DNA from: Streptomyces humidus
GTDB lineage: Bacteria; Actinomycetota; Actinomycetes; Streptomycetales; Streptomycetaceae
Direction of reading: 5' to 3'
NCBI RefSeq assembly: GCF_014649655.1
Contig: NZ_BMTL01000005.1
Coordinates: 62,001 to 126,000, forward strand
DNA length: 64,000 bases
Shown here: in pieces, positions 27,422 through 35,130 of the stretch
Numbering within the stretch: the first letter of the stretch is position 1
Layout of the letters: every line of letters starts with the position of its first letter
Translations under genes and position numbers: made by a program
The notes under the pieces: generated by a model
Told to the model about the DNA's origin: nothing
The model's database searches: none
What the model saw: only the letters and a program-made list of their open reading frames with translations

Positions 27422-28234
27422 ATGTTCACCATCGGAGACTTCGCCCGGCACGGCCGCGTGTCGGTCCGGATGCTGCGCCATTACGACGCCACCGGCCTGC
27501 TGCGTCCGGCCCACGTCGACCCGGCCACCGGCTACCGCTACTACACGGCCGCCCAGTTGGCCCGCCTCAACCGCGTCATCGCGCTCAAGGACCTTGGCTT
27601 CACCCTCCAGCAGGTCCGGGCGATCCTGGACGAGAAGGTGACCACCGAGGAACTGCGCGCCATGCTCCGGCTGCGGCGTGCCGAACTGGAGGCGGCGATC
27701 ACTGCCGCTGCGGCCCGGCTGGCCCAGGTCGAGGCGAGGCTCTGCTCGATCGAGAGCGAGGGGCAGATGCCCGGCAACGACGTCGTACTGAAGAGCCTGC
27801 CGAGCGTGCGGGTGGCAGAACTGACCGGAGTGGCACCAGACTTCGACACCATCGGCCCGGTCATCCAGCCGCTGTACGACGAGCTGTTCCGGCGTCTGGA
27901 GGCGGCGGGCATCGCCCCCTCCGGGCCCGGGGTCGCCTACTACGAGGACGCGCCGGGCGGCGGGATCCTCATCCATGCGGGCGTCGAGGTCTGCGCACCC
28001 CTCAGCGAGGGCGACGGGCTGCAGATCGTGGACCTGCCGCCCGTCGAGCAGGCGGCGACCGTCATGCACCGCGGCTCCATGGAGACCGTCCTGCCCACCG
28101 TTCAGACCCTCGGTCTCTGGATCGACGCCAACGGCTACCGCTCGGTCGGCTACCCCCGAGAGATCAACCTGGAATGCCCCGACAGCCACGACGAGTGGGT
28201 CACCGAGCTCCAAGAACCGGTGAACAAGGTCTGA
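27422..28234 (+). CDS. MerR-family regulator with GyrI-like effector domain
   Basis: The 270-aa protein starts MFTIGDFARHGRVSVRMLRH with the MerR winged-helix signature (VRMLRHYD, GYRYYTAAQLARLNRV, residues 1-70). A coiled coil rich in Arg/Glu/Ala follows (about 75-118), then a GyrI-like small-molecule-binding domain (about 125-270, with PSVRVAELTG and ECPDSHDEWVTELQ near the end), as in BmrR/BltR-type multidrug-responsive activators. It is not a LitR/CarH type, since there is no B12-binding domain. GGAG precedes the ATG. No efflux gene lies beside it, so its target is unclear. Confidence 0.92.
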   Translation: MFTIGDFARHGRVSVRMLRHYDATGLLRPAHVDPATGYRYYTAAQLARLNRVIALKDLGFTLQQVRAILDEKVTTEELRAMLRLRRAELEAAITAAAARLAQVEARLCSIESEGQMPGNDVVLKSLPSVRVAELTGVAPDFDTIGPVIQPLYDELFRRLEAAGIAPSGPGVAYYEDAPGGGILIHAGVEVCAPLSEGDGLQIVDLPPVEQAATVMHRGSMETVLPTVQTLGLWIDANGYRSVGYPREINLECPDSHDEWVTELQEPVNKV

Positions 28235-28605
28235 CAAACCCGTGCGCGGACGGGGACGGCGGTGCACCAGGCCCGCGGTGGCCCGGCGGCGGCCCCGGTG
28301 GTACGGCGGGTCCGGCGCGGGCCTCGCCGGCCGGGTGACCGTCGAGGGCATGGTCGCTGTCGCCTCGGCCGCCTGCTGCCGACCCCGGCGTCGTCGCCCG
28401 ACGTCACGTGCGCCGGCCGACCGGGCCCACAGGCGGAAAGGCCGTCGGCGGGACGATCGCGATGACGACGAGAACCGGAAGCCGTCCGCCCATCACCGCG
28501 CCCTCCTCCTAGGGATGACCGGGACGCCGGGCCGTGGTCCCGGGGCGCGGCCCCGGCAGGTCCCGGGCGCGGTCGCGAGGTTCCCGGGCCGGGGCCTCCC
28601 GCCGG
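28235..28605. other. Convergent intergenic region, GC-rich with short hairpins
   Basis: This 371-bp gap between the MerR and PAP2 genes contains the hairpin CCGGGGC-GCG-GCCCCGG (28540-28556) and overlapping CCCGGG-rich inverted repeats up to about 28600. They probably act as terminators for both convergent genes. No small gene was found. Confidence 0.5.
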
Positions 28606-29376
28606 TCACGGTTCGGGGTGGGCGCCGACGAGTTCGGGCTCCAGGCCGTCGCTCACCTCGGCGTGGCCCCGGCCGGCCTCGGCGCGCCAGGCCTCGAAGG
28701 CCCAGGCGGTGAGGGTGACCACGGCGAGGCCGAGCAGCCAGCCGCCCACCACGTCGCTGAACCAGTGCACGCCGAGCGCGACCCGGGTGAAACCGACCCC
28801 GAGCACCGACACCACCGCGACGCCCCAGCACAGAGGCCGCCAGGCGCGCGGCGCCAAGGGCAGCAGAACCAGCAACAGGACGGCGAACGACGTGGTGGCC
28901 GTCATCGCGTGACCCGACGGGAAGGAGAATCCCGGCGCGTGCGCCACCGGGTCCTCCAGGGACGGTCTGGCCCGCTCGACGACCGTCTTGACCAGCAGGC
29001 CGATCAGCCCGCCGGCGACGGCCGTCACCGCGGACCAGGCGGCCAGCCGCCAGGCCCTGCGGTACAGCAGCCAGACGGTGACCAGCGCGACGGCCGTGCG
29101 CAGGACGGCCGGGTCCCAGACCCAGTCGGACAGGAAGCGCAGGACACCGGTCCATGCCGGATGCGTCACGGCCGTGTGGTGCAGTCGCTCGGCGGCGCCC
29201 GCGTCCAGGCGGCGCAGGGGCCGCCACTGCCCCTCGACGAGGACGAGCAGCAGTGCGAAGGGCACGGCGGCGACGGCGGCGACGACAGCCGCTCCGATCA
29301 GCCGGGCGCCGAATCTGCGGTCGGCCGCCCGGCGGCGATGGTCTCGAAGGTGCCGGACCGCGGCTCGCACAACCAT
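28606..29376 (-). CDS. PAP2-family membrane phosphatase
   Basis: The 256-aa integral membrane protein has the three phosphatidic-acid phosphatase motifs: KTVVERARPS, FPSGHAM, and TRVALGVHWFSDVVGG. About six transmembrane helices are visible. It would dephosphorylate lipid phosphates (phosphatidate or prenyl diphosphates) at the outer face of the membrane. Its start codon follows directly on the stop codon of the YihY/BrkB gene (ATG at 29376, TGA at 29379), so it ends a three-gene operon that begins with another PAP2 domain fused to a lipid kinase. Confidence 0.92.
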   Translation of the reverse strand: MVVRAAVRHLRDHRRRAADRRFGARLIGAAVVAAVAAVPFALLLVLVEGQWRPLRRLDAGAAERLHHTAVTHPAWTGVLRFLSDWVWDPAVLRTAVALVTVWLLYRRAWRLAAWSAVTAVAGGLIGLLVKTVVERARPSLEDPVAHAPGFSFPSGHAMTATTSFAVLLLVLLPLAPRAWRPLCWGVAVVSVLGVGFTRVALGVHWFSDVVGGWLLGLAVVTLTAWAFEAWRAEAGRGHAEVSDGLEPELVGAHPEP

Positions 29377-30330
29377 TCAGACTCCGGGATCGGGTTCGAT
29401 CGGCTCGGACCGCTGGGCCCGCGCGGCTTCCAGCTGCGCGGCGAACGCCAGCCCGAGGAAGAGGGCGATGGAGGTCAGATAGGCCCAGAGCAGCAGCGAC
29501 ATGAAGGCGCTGAGCGGGCCGTAGACCGTGTCGAAGGAGCCGCTGATCCCGAGGTAGAGGCTCAGCAGCCAGGTCAGCGCCGTCCACAGCACCAGGTACA
29601 CGGCCGCGCCGAAGGCCAGCCAGGTGTATCCGGGCTGTCTGCGACGGGGAGAGCTGCGGAAGATCACGCTGGCCGAGATGAGCGCGAGCAGCAACCCGGA
29701 GGGCCAGCGCAGTATCTCCCAGGCTGTCCGGGCGCCGCCGTCGAGCTGATAGACGCTCACGGCCGCGGACGCCAGATCCCCGCCGGCCACCATGACGACG
29801 AACCCGAGCCCGAGCGGCAGTCCGGCGCCGACGGACATCACCAGACCGCGCAGGTACTTCTGCCGGAAGGGACGGTCCCGCTCGTTGCCGTAGATCCGGT
29901 TGGCGCCGCGCTCCACCTGGCACATCGCGGTGGTGGTGTTGACCAGGGAGAAGAGCAGACCGAACCAGAGAGCGACCTGCGCGCCGTCGCCCGCCGTGCG
30001 GCGGCTGCGGTCGAGCGCGTCGTCGACCACGTCGGCGCTGGGTCCCTCGGCCATCCGATGGATCGTCAGCTCGGCGATCCGGCCTATGTTCTCGGTGTGC
30101 AGCGTGGTGGACAGCCCGACGAACGCGATGGCCAGCGGGATCACGGAGAGGACCGTCTGCAGGGCGAGCGCACGCGAATGGGTGAAACCGTCGGCGTACC
30201 GGAAACGGACGAAGGAGTCGCGCAGCAGGGCCCAGCCGCCGTAGCGGCGCAGCGATGCCAGCGCCTCGTCGGCGGACAGTTCGTCGCCGGTCATGTCACG
30301 CGTCTCGGGGACCTTGGTCGCCGTACCCAT
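29377..30330 (-). CDS. YihY/BrkB-family membrane protein (copy 2)
   Basis: The 317-aa integral membrane protein has the family features ALALQTVLSVIPLAIAFVGL near the start and FDTVYGPLSAFMSLLLWAYL near the end, with six predicted helices. The ATG at 30330 has GGGGG 7 nt upstream; a GTG at 30339 would overlap the stop of the preceding gene and add three residues. It is the middle gene of the lipid-phosphatase operon, so a role in the envelope or in lipid handling is a reasonable inference. It is only distantly like the copy at 11973. Confidence 0.88.
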   Translation of the reverse strand: MGTATKVPETRDMTGDELSADEALASLRRYGGWALLRDSFVRFRYADGFTHSRALALQTVLSVIPLAIAFVGLSTTLHTENIGRIAELTIHRMAEGPSADVVDDALDRSRRTAGDGAQVALWFGLLFSLVNTTTAMCQVERGANRIYGNERDRPFRQKYLRGLVMSVGAGLPLGLGFVVMVAGGDLASAAVSVYQLDGGARTAWEILRWPSGLLLALISASVIFRSSPRRRQPGYTWLAFGAAVYLVLWTALTWLLSLYLGISGSFDTVYGPLSAFMSLLLWAYLTSIALFLGLAFAAQLEAARAQRSEPIEPDPGV

Positions 30331-30331
30331 G

Positions 30332-32092
30332 TCACGCACCCCCGGCCGGCAGCAGCACGGTCAGCGCACCCGGCCTGACCTCGGCGGTCAGCAGACGGCC
30401 GGGCGTCACCGGATCTCCGTCGAGCTCCCGGGACTGCGGGGAGCCGAAGGTCAGTTCGGCCCGCCGGAACGTGAGGAACTCCACCGGCACGCTTTTCGCC
30501 TGGTCGCCCCCGCGGCCGGTCGTGACGGTGTCCACGGCCGGCCGCCGGGACGCCTTCGCACCACCGCGCAGCAGCGTCCACAGCGCGCGCACCCAGCCGC
30601 CGACGCCGCGCGGGTCGAGGATCAGCAGATCGAGCCGACCGTCGTCGGGGCGGGCGGCCGGCAGCAGCGTCGTCCCGCCCTGGACGGTGCCGACATTGCC
30701 GATGAGCACCATGCGGGCCGTGCGGTGCAGAACGAGCGCCTCGTCGAGCCGGACCGTCAGACGCATCCGCGGTGTGCGCAGCGCACCGACGCCGGCCAGC
30801 ACATAGGCGGGCCAGCCCAGGACGGACTTGGCGCGGTCGTCGGTGTGCTCCATGATCGCGGCGTCGAGTCCGGCCCCGGACATGGCGGCGAAATGGGTGG
30901 CGGCGAGGCCGTCGCCCTCGATGCGGCCGAGGTCGATGCGGCGTGGGGCGCCCCGAAGCGCGGCGTCGAGCGCGGCGGTGGGGGACAGGGGCAGACCGAG
31001 GTTGCGGGCCAGCAGATTGCCCGTGCCGCAGGGCACCAGGGCCAACGGCACGCCGCTCCCGGCCAGCGCGTCCGCGGACGCCCGCAGGGTGCCGTCGCCG
31101 CCGCAGACCACGACCAGTCGTGCGCCGTCGCGGACCGCGGCGGCCGTCTGGCCCGTGCCCGGGTCCTCGGCGGTGGTCTCGATGAACACCGGTGCGCGGT
31201 GACCGTGGCGTTCCAGAACCTCCCGCAGCGCCTCGCGGTCGGCTTCGCCGGTCACCGTCGGGTTGAAGATCACCGCGGTGCGGCCCGGGCCCGGTGCTGC
31301 CCGTCCGGTCCCGGTGCCCGCGGCGGCCGGAGCGGGGCGCGCCTCGACCGGAGCGGTCACGGTCCCGTCGGTGAACAGGGCACGACCGACGATCAGCAGG
31401 GACAGGCTGCCGTTGGCCAGGCCGCCCACGACGTCCGTGGGATGGTGCATGCCCCGGTAGAGACGGGCGACGGCCACCAGCACCGGCACGAGGAGCAGCA
31501 GACCGCCCACGATCCGCCGCCACGGCCCGCGGAGCCGGGACAGCGCGAGCACCGCCAGCCCGCCGTAGAGCGCGGTGGCCGCCCCGGTGTGACCGGACGT
31601 GTAGCTGGAGGTGGGCGGTGAGGCGTCGAGGCGGTCCACCTCGGGGCGATGGCGGTCCACCGACTCGGTGATGACCAGGAACACCAGCGACTGGAGCGAC
31701 ACGGCGACGGCGAGGAACGACGCCTGACGCCACATCGGCAGACGGGGGATCAGGATCAGGCCCGTACACGCCAGGACGGTGACGGTGATCACCGTGAGGG
31801 TGTCGCCGGCCTGCGATCCGAGGTACGACAGCGTGGTGAGGGTGCGGGTCCTGGCCTGTTCGAAGCCCTCGTTGACGTCGTCCTCGACCGTCATCGGCCA
31901 CAGTCCGCGGGCGGGCCCGGTGATCAACAGCCCGAGGCCCACCATCAGTGCGCCCTGGCAGACCGTCAACGCCCCGATGCGCGCGGCGGTTCGCCCCATG
32001 CCCCGGGGCAGTGCGAAGGAGCGGCCGGTCCGGGCGGTTCCCGGTCTCCCGCCGGGCAGTTCGGCCGGTCTTTCCGGTGCGGCGGTCGGCAT
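30332..32092 (-). CDS. PAP2 phosphatase / diacylglycerol-kinase-like fusion protein
   Basis: The 586-aa protein joins an N-terminal PAP2 membrane domain to a C-terminal lipid kinase. In the PAP2 part the motifs read ESVDRHRPEVD, SYTSGHTGA (TSGH in place of PSGH) and ARLYRGMHHPTDVVGG. In the kinase part NPTVTGEA, VVCGGDGTLRASADAL and LALVPCGTGNLLARNLGLP are the DAGK/LCB5 nucleotide-binding signatures. A single protein that could remove and add phosphate on lipids suggests recycling of diacylglycerol or undecaprenol at the membrane. Two ATG codons stand side by side (32095, 32092); the second has better spacing to GGGAG. It is first in an operon with BrkB and PAP2 genes. Confidence 0.92.
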   Translation of the reverse strand: MPTAAPERPAELPGGRPGTARTGRSFALPRGMGRTAARIGALTVCQGALMVGLGLLITGPARGLWPMTVEDDVNEGFEQARTRTLTTLSYLGSQAGDTLTVITVTVLACTGLILIPRLPMWRQASFLAVAVSLQSLVFLVITESVDRHRPEVDRLDASPPTSSYTSGHTGAATALYGGLAVLALSRLRGPWRRIVGGLLLLVPVLVAVARLYRGMHHPTDVVGGLANGSLSLLIVGRALFTDGTVTAPVEARPAPAAAGTGTGRAAPGPGRTAVIFNPTVTGEADREALREVLERHGHRAPVFIETTAEDPGTGQTAAAVRDGARLVVVCGGDGTLRASADALAGSGVPLALVPCGTGNLLARNLGLPLSPTAALDAALRGAPRRIDLGRIEGDGLAATHFAAMSGAGLDAAIMEHTDDRAKSVLGWPAYVLAGVGALRTPRMRLTVRLDEALVLHRTARMVLIGNVGTVQGGTTLLPAARPDDGRLDLLILDPRGVGGWVRALWTLLRGGAKASRRPAVDTVTTGRGGDQAKSVPVEFLTFRRAELTFGSPQSRELDGDPVTPGRLLTAEVRPGALTVLLPAGGA

Positions 32093-32464
32093 CATGTCTC
32101 CCACGGGTCGGCGCGGTACGGCGTTGTCGGCCACAGATGTCGAGGCCGATCCACCGTGTGCCCCTGATGTCCCCGCGCAGACCTGCCGTGGGTAACGACT
32201 GTCTCCGGCGTGGTGCGGTGCGCCCGGTCGAGCCCGTACGCCCGGTGGTGTCACGCCCTGTGGTGTCGAGGGCGTCGGTCACACGGAGCGGGGCGCGTGC
32301 GGCCGAGCGGGACGATGCGTGCCGCGTCCCGGTCACGGCGTGAGCTTCGAGGGCGGCGCGGGGTCCTCTGCCGGACCTGCCCGGTCGTCCCCGCGGCGGC
32401 GCACGGCCCGTCGTGCTCCGTCAGCCCGCCCTGGCGACCGGCCCCGAGCCGGACCCCGAGCCGG
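32093..32464. other. Intergenic region upstream of the PAP2-DAGK operon
   Basis: This 372-bp gap carries the promoter region of the leftward lipid operon and the 3' flank of the leftward acetyltransferase-like gene. It has many short GTGTCG/GCCCGGT repeats but no recognisable promoter, operator or gene. Confidence 0.45.
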
Positions 32465-32989
32465 TCACCGACTCCCGGGAGCGGACGCGGGGGCGGGGGC
32501 GGGGGCGGAGTCCGAGCCGGCCGAGGCGGGTCGCATGTGCGAGCAGTTCCCCTCCACGGGTGCCCTGGGGACGCGCATGCGGCGCAGCAGCCCGCGGGTG
32601 AGACGGGTTTCGAGCGTGGTGCGCCAGGCTACACCGGGGTGCCGGGAACGCAGGTGCGAGAGCGCCCTGGTGCCCAGCCCGCAGTCGCGGAACGGTTCGT
32701 CGAGGACGACGTCGGTGATCACGCCCTCGGCGCACTCGTCGCACGCTCGGTAGGTCACCCGCCCGACCACCTTGCGGATGTGCACGAGCAGCAGGCACTC
32801 CTCGCCCGCGCCCGCCGGAGCGGGCGAGGGGAGCAGCTCGACGTCCCGGTAGGCCAGAAGCCGCCGGTGCCACCGGCCCGCTCGTCGTGTGGTGCGCCGA
32901 TGCCTTCCCTCCCGCCGCCCCTGTGAGCCGCTCTCGCGTACAGGCCGACCGTGTGCGTTGCTCGTGGCGTACGTCTGGTTTCCCTGCAT
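32465..32989 (-). CDS. GNAT-like hypothetical protein
   Basis: The open frame encodes up to about 174 aa from ATG 32989. The conserved-looking core is VGRVTYRACDECAEGVITDV then FRDCGLGTRALSHL, which resembles the acetyl-CoA loop (Q/R-x-x-G-x-G/A) of GNAT acetyltransferases, and a C-x2-C pair precedes it. The N-terminus is Arg-rich and the C-terminus ends in a low-complexity Pro/Ala tail from a GGGGGC repeat. No good ribosome binding site is seen at 32989 or at the next upstream ATG (33022), so the start is uncertain. The gene is likely but not secure. Confidence 0.5.
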   Translation of the reverse strand: MQGNQTYATSNAHGRPVRESGSQGRREGRHRRTTRRAGRWHRRLLAYRDVELLPSPAPAGAGEECLLLVHIRKVVGRVTYRACDECAEGVITDVVLDEPFRDCGLGTRALSHLRSRHPGVAWRTTLETRLTRGLLRRMRVPRAPVEGNCSHMRPASAGSDSAPAPAPASAPGSR

Positions 32990-33187
32990 CTCCCGCGGCT
33001 GCCCTGGATCCGCCCGTCTCATGTGCGAGCCGGCCGCCTGGATGGCTCCTCGCGTCGGAGGCCTCGCCGGGTCCCGGGCCCGCCGGCGCCGACCGCGCTC
33101 GTGATCGATGCGGCTGGGACGTGGCACTTCGCGCGGTGCCCGCCATGACAAGCTGTGCTTTCCACTGCCCAGTGCCAGGAGGTCACC

Positions 33188-33430
33188 ATGGCTGCAGAGT
33201 CTGCAACGCCCGAGGGCTCGGAGCCGGTCGACGGGGAGAACCCTTCTCTCTCGCCCGACGAAGACGGCCAGTACGACTTGAAGCGCAAGTTCCGCGAGGC
33301 TCTGGCGCGCAAGCGCGGTGTGCAGGCGGACGCCGCCGACGTCGCCGCGAACACCGGCACCTCGAAGATCCACGGCGCGCACGGTCCGGCGGCGAGCCAG
33401 CGGTCGTTCCGTCGGAAGAGCGGGGGCTGA
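33188..33430 (+). CDS. DUF5302-family small protein
   Basis: The 80-aa protein begins MAAESATPEGSEPVDGENPS. It contains the family core DEDGQYDLKRKFREALARKR, followed by an acidic-to-basic tail with SKIHGAHGPA. It is highly charged, has no membrane segment, and is probably mostly disordered apart from one helix. Function is unknown. AGGAGG lies at ideal distance before the ATG. It is transcribed alone and terminates at the hairpin at 33481. Confidence 0.9.
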   Translation: MAAESATPEGSEPVDGENPSLSPDEDGQYDLKRKFREALARKRGVQADAADVAANTGTSKIHGAHGPAASQRSFRRKSGG

Positions 33431-33480
33431 GTCCCGTACGCCCCCGGAGACGGCTACGTGCGGGAGGTGCGTCGCGGGGT

Positions 33481-33514
33481 CGCCCCGGCGGAGCCGGACG
33501 GCTCCGCCGGGGCG
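33481..33514. terminator. Bidirectional terminator
   Basis: A perfect 15-bp stem (33481-33495 with 33500-33514) with GGAC loop lies between the convergent DUF5302 and spore-associated-protein-like genes. Confidence 0.9.
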
Positions 33515-33613
33515 GGGTGGACCGTTACGGCCTCCGGCGCCTCCCGCGCCACGGCGCCCGCAGGCCGGCCCGGGCGTCCGCCCGGGCCGACGGTGGGCGG
33601 GAGGCTGCGGAGA

Positions 33614-34063
33614 TCAGCGCGTGAAGGTCTTCCGGTGCTCCGTGAGCGAGGCGCAGTTGGAGCCTGTCACCTGGACCGTGGTGTTGGCGATGCCGCCGCC
33701 CCAGTCGACGCAGTGGCCCTTGCCGATGACGTAGGAAGGACCCGCGTACGAGGTGTAGCGCCCGTAGTCGTCGTCGCCTTCGTTGGTGTCGGGCACGTAG
33801 ATCCAGGCGGACATGTACACGGCGGTGCCGGGGTTGTTGCGGATGGTGACGACGCAGTTGTTCCCGTTGCCGGCGTTGTAGGTGAGGTAGACGGTGCCCA
33901 GCGAGCCGACGGCGGCGGAGTTCACGGTCTTGTAGCCGCTTCCGCAGACCTTCTGCGGGGTGGTGTTGGGTGTGGCGGAGGCGGGTGCCGCCAGGGCGGT
34001 CGTGGCCCCGAGCGTCACAGTGGCCAGCGTGGCGACGCCCAACATGGAGTGAGTGAAGCGCAT
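33614..34063 (-). CDS. Secreted spore-associated protein A-like
   Basis: The 149-aa precursor starts MRFTHSMLGVATLATVTLGA with a Sec signal peptide ending near APASA (about residue 30). The mature part reads VCGSGYKTVNSAAVGSLGTV, then YLTYNAGNGNNCVVTIRNN, GPSYVIGKGHCVDWGG and GSNCASLTEHRK. It has four cysteines and matches my memory of Streptomyces spore-associated protein A (SapA) and its paralogues. These are small exported proteins found on spores or aerial hyphae and of unknown mechanism. AAGGGGGAAAT precedes the ATG. Expression during sporulation would be expected. Confidence 0.82.
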   Translation of the reverse strand: MRFTHSMLGVATLATVTLGATTALAAPASATPNTTPQKVCGSGYKTVNSAAVGSLGTVYLTYNAGNGNNCVVTIRNNPGTAVYMSAWIYVPDTNEGDDDYGRYTSYAGPSYVIGKGHCVDWGGGIANTTVQVTGSNCASLTEHRKTFTR

Positions 34064-34518
34064 ATTTCCCCCTTGTGCGTGTAGGAGTCGGTTGCTCCTG
34101 CCTTATGTGACCGGCGAGCCGTTCGGATGGTTGTGCCGCGATCGCTGCTGTTTTGCGCCACAACTCACCTCGCATTAGGCCGAGTTGGGACGCAACCGAA
34201 AAGGCGGGCGGAGGGTGTGTCGGCGCCGGTGGGTATGGCGGCAGGGGCTCCGGCCGTGACCGTCGGCGTTCCGCGAGTCCCGGGGGGAGGCCGTCGAGGA
34301 AGAAGCTCGTGCGGGTGCGGGTGCGGGTGCGGGTGCGGGTGCGGTCGCCGGACCGGGGGCCGCGGTGGGCCGGGGGCCGTGGTGGGCCGGGGCGACCGTA
34401 CCGCGTCGGGCACGGGGCCCCGGTGCATGTCGCCGGGCTCCGCCGTCTGCTTCGCGCCCGCACCCGACCTGTTCTGGGAGCAGGCCTGCCACAGCCCTCG
34501 CGGGCTGACGCCGATTGC
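34064..34518. other. Intergenic region with a GCGGGT hexamer array
   Basis: This 455-bp stretch lies upstream of the SapA-like gene and downstream of the VOC gene. It has a relatively AT-rich part around 34080-34190, probably the SapA-like promoter, and five perfect GCGGGT units at 34311-34340. No gene was supported. Confidence 0.5.
34311..34340. repeat. Hexamer tandem array (GCGGGT)5
   Basis: Five perfect contiguous GCGGGT units lie in non-coding DNA between the SapA-like and VOC genes, followed by one broken unit (GCGGTC). Confidence 0.9.
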
Positions 34519-34953
34519 TCAGTCGAGGCAGAATTCGTTGCCTTCGACGTCCTGCATCACGATGCAGGACTCGTTCTCCTCGTCGGCGAGGAGGACTCGT
34601 ACGCATGTCGCGCCGAGCGCGACCAGCCGTGCGCACTCGGCCTGGAGCGTGGCCAGTCGCTCGTCACCCACGAGTCCGGTGCCCGCCCGCACGTCGAGGT
34701 GCAGGCGGTTCTTGGCGGTCTTGCCTTCGGGCACCCGCTGGAAGAACAGTCGCGGGCCCACTCCCGAGGGATCGCTGCATGCGAACCATGCCCCGCGTTC
34801 CTCGGGCGGCAGCGAGCGGTTGAAATCGTCCCACGAGTCGAACCCCTGCGGTGGCGGCGGTACGACATACCCCAGCACCTCGCACCAGAAGCGGGCCACA
34901 CGCTCGGGTTCCGCACAGTCGAAGGTGACCTGGAACTGCTTGATCGACGTCAT
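34519..34953 (-). CDS. VOC-superfamily (glyoxalase-like) protein
   Basis: The 144-aa protein has two beta-alpha-beta-beta-beta modules: QVTFDCAEPERVARFWCEVLGY at the start, RLFFQRVPEGKTAKNRLHLD in the middle, and CIVMQDVEGNEFCLD at the end. These fit the glyoxalase/bleomycin-resistance/dioxygenase superfamily, with candidate metal ligands in the RLHLD and NEFC strands. The substrate is unknown. The ATG at 34953 has GGTGAT upstream. It is divergent from the molybdopterin oxidoreductase gene; no functional link is evident. Confidence 0.9.
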   Translation of the reverse strand: MTSIKQFQVTFDCAEPERVARFWCEVLGYVVPPPPQGFDSWDDFNRSLPPEERGAWFACSDPSGVGPRLFFQRVPEGKTAKNRLHLDVRAGTGLVGDERLATLQAECARLVALGATCVRVLLADEENESCIVMQDVEGNEFCLD

Positions 34954-35000
34954 CGGATCACCGTAACAGGGGGTGCCTTCCCGCACCCGCGCGGGCGCAA

Positions 35001-35084
35001 GTGCCAGGTGTGGCACGTCACTTGGGCCCACGGAGGTGCGTCCCGACGGGGCGCCGGTCCCTCGGAACGTCCCTGTTCCGTAAG
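35001..35084. promoter_or_regulatory. Control elements upstream of the molybdopterin oxidoreductase
   Basis: The inverted repeat GTGCCA-GGTG-TGGCAC lies at 35001-35016. Further on, the stretch ACGTCCCTGTTCCGTAAG (35067-35084) closely matches ACGTCAGCGTTCCGTAAG (40525-40542) beside the response-regulator gene. On the minus strand it reads CTTACG-N5-GGGACG. Its last G lies exactly 47 nt before the ATG at 35131, the same distance as from the second copy to the GTG at 40589. Confidence 0.55.
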
Positions 35085-35130
35085 GGTTTCATGGTTCCGG
35101 AGCGGGCACGCCGACAGGTGGGATGGGGAC

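Noticed and set aside
27422..28234. MerR gene as LitR, the B12-dependent light repressor of the crt cluster
   Set aside because: The C-terminal domain is GyrI-like, with no cobalamin-binding motif, so it is not a LitR/CarH protein.
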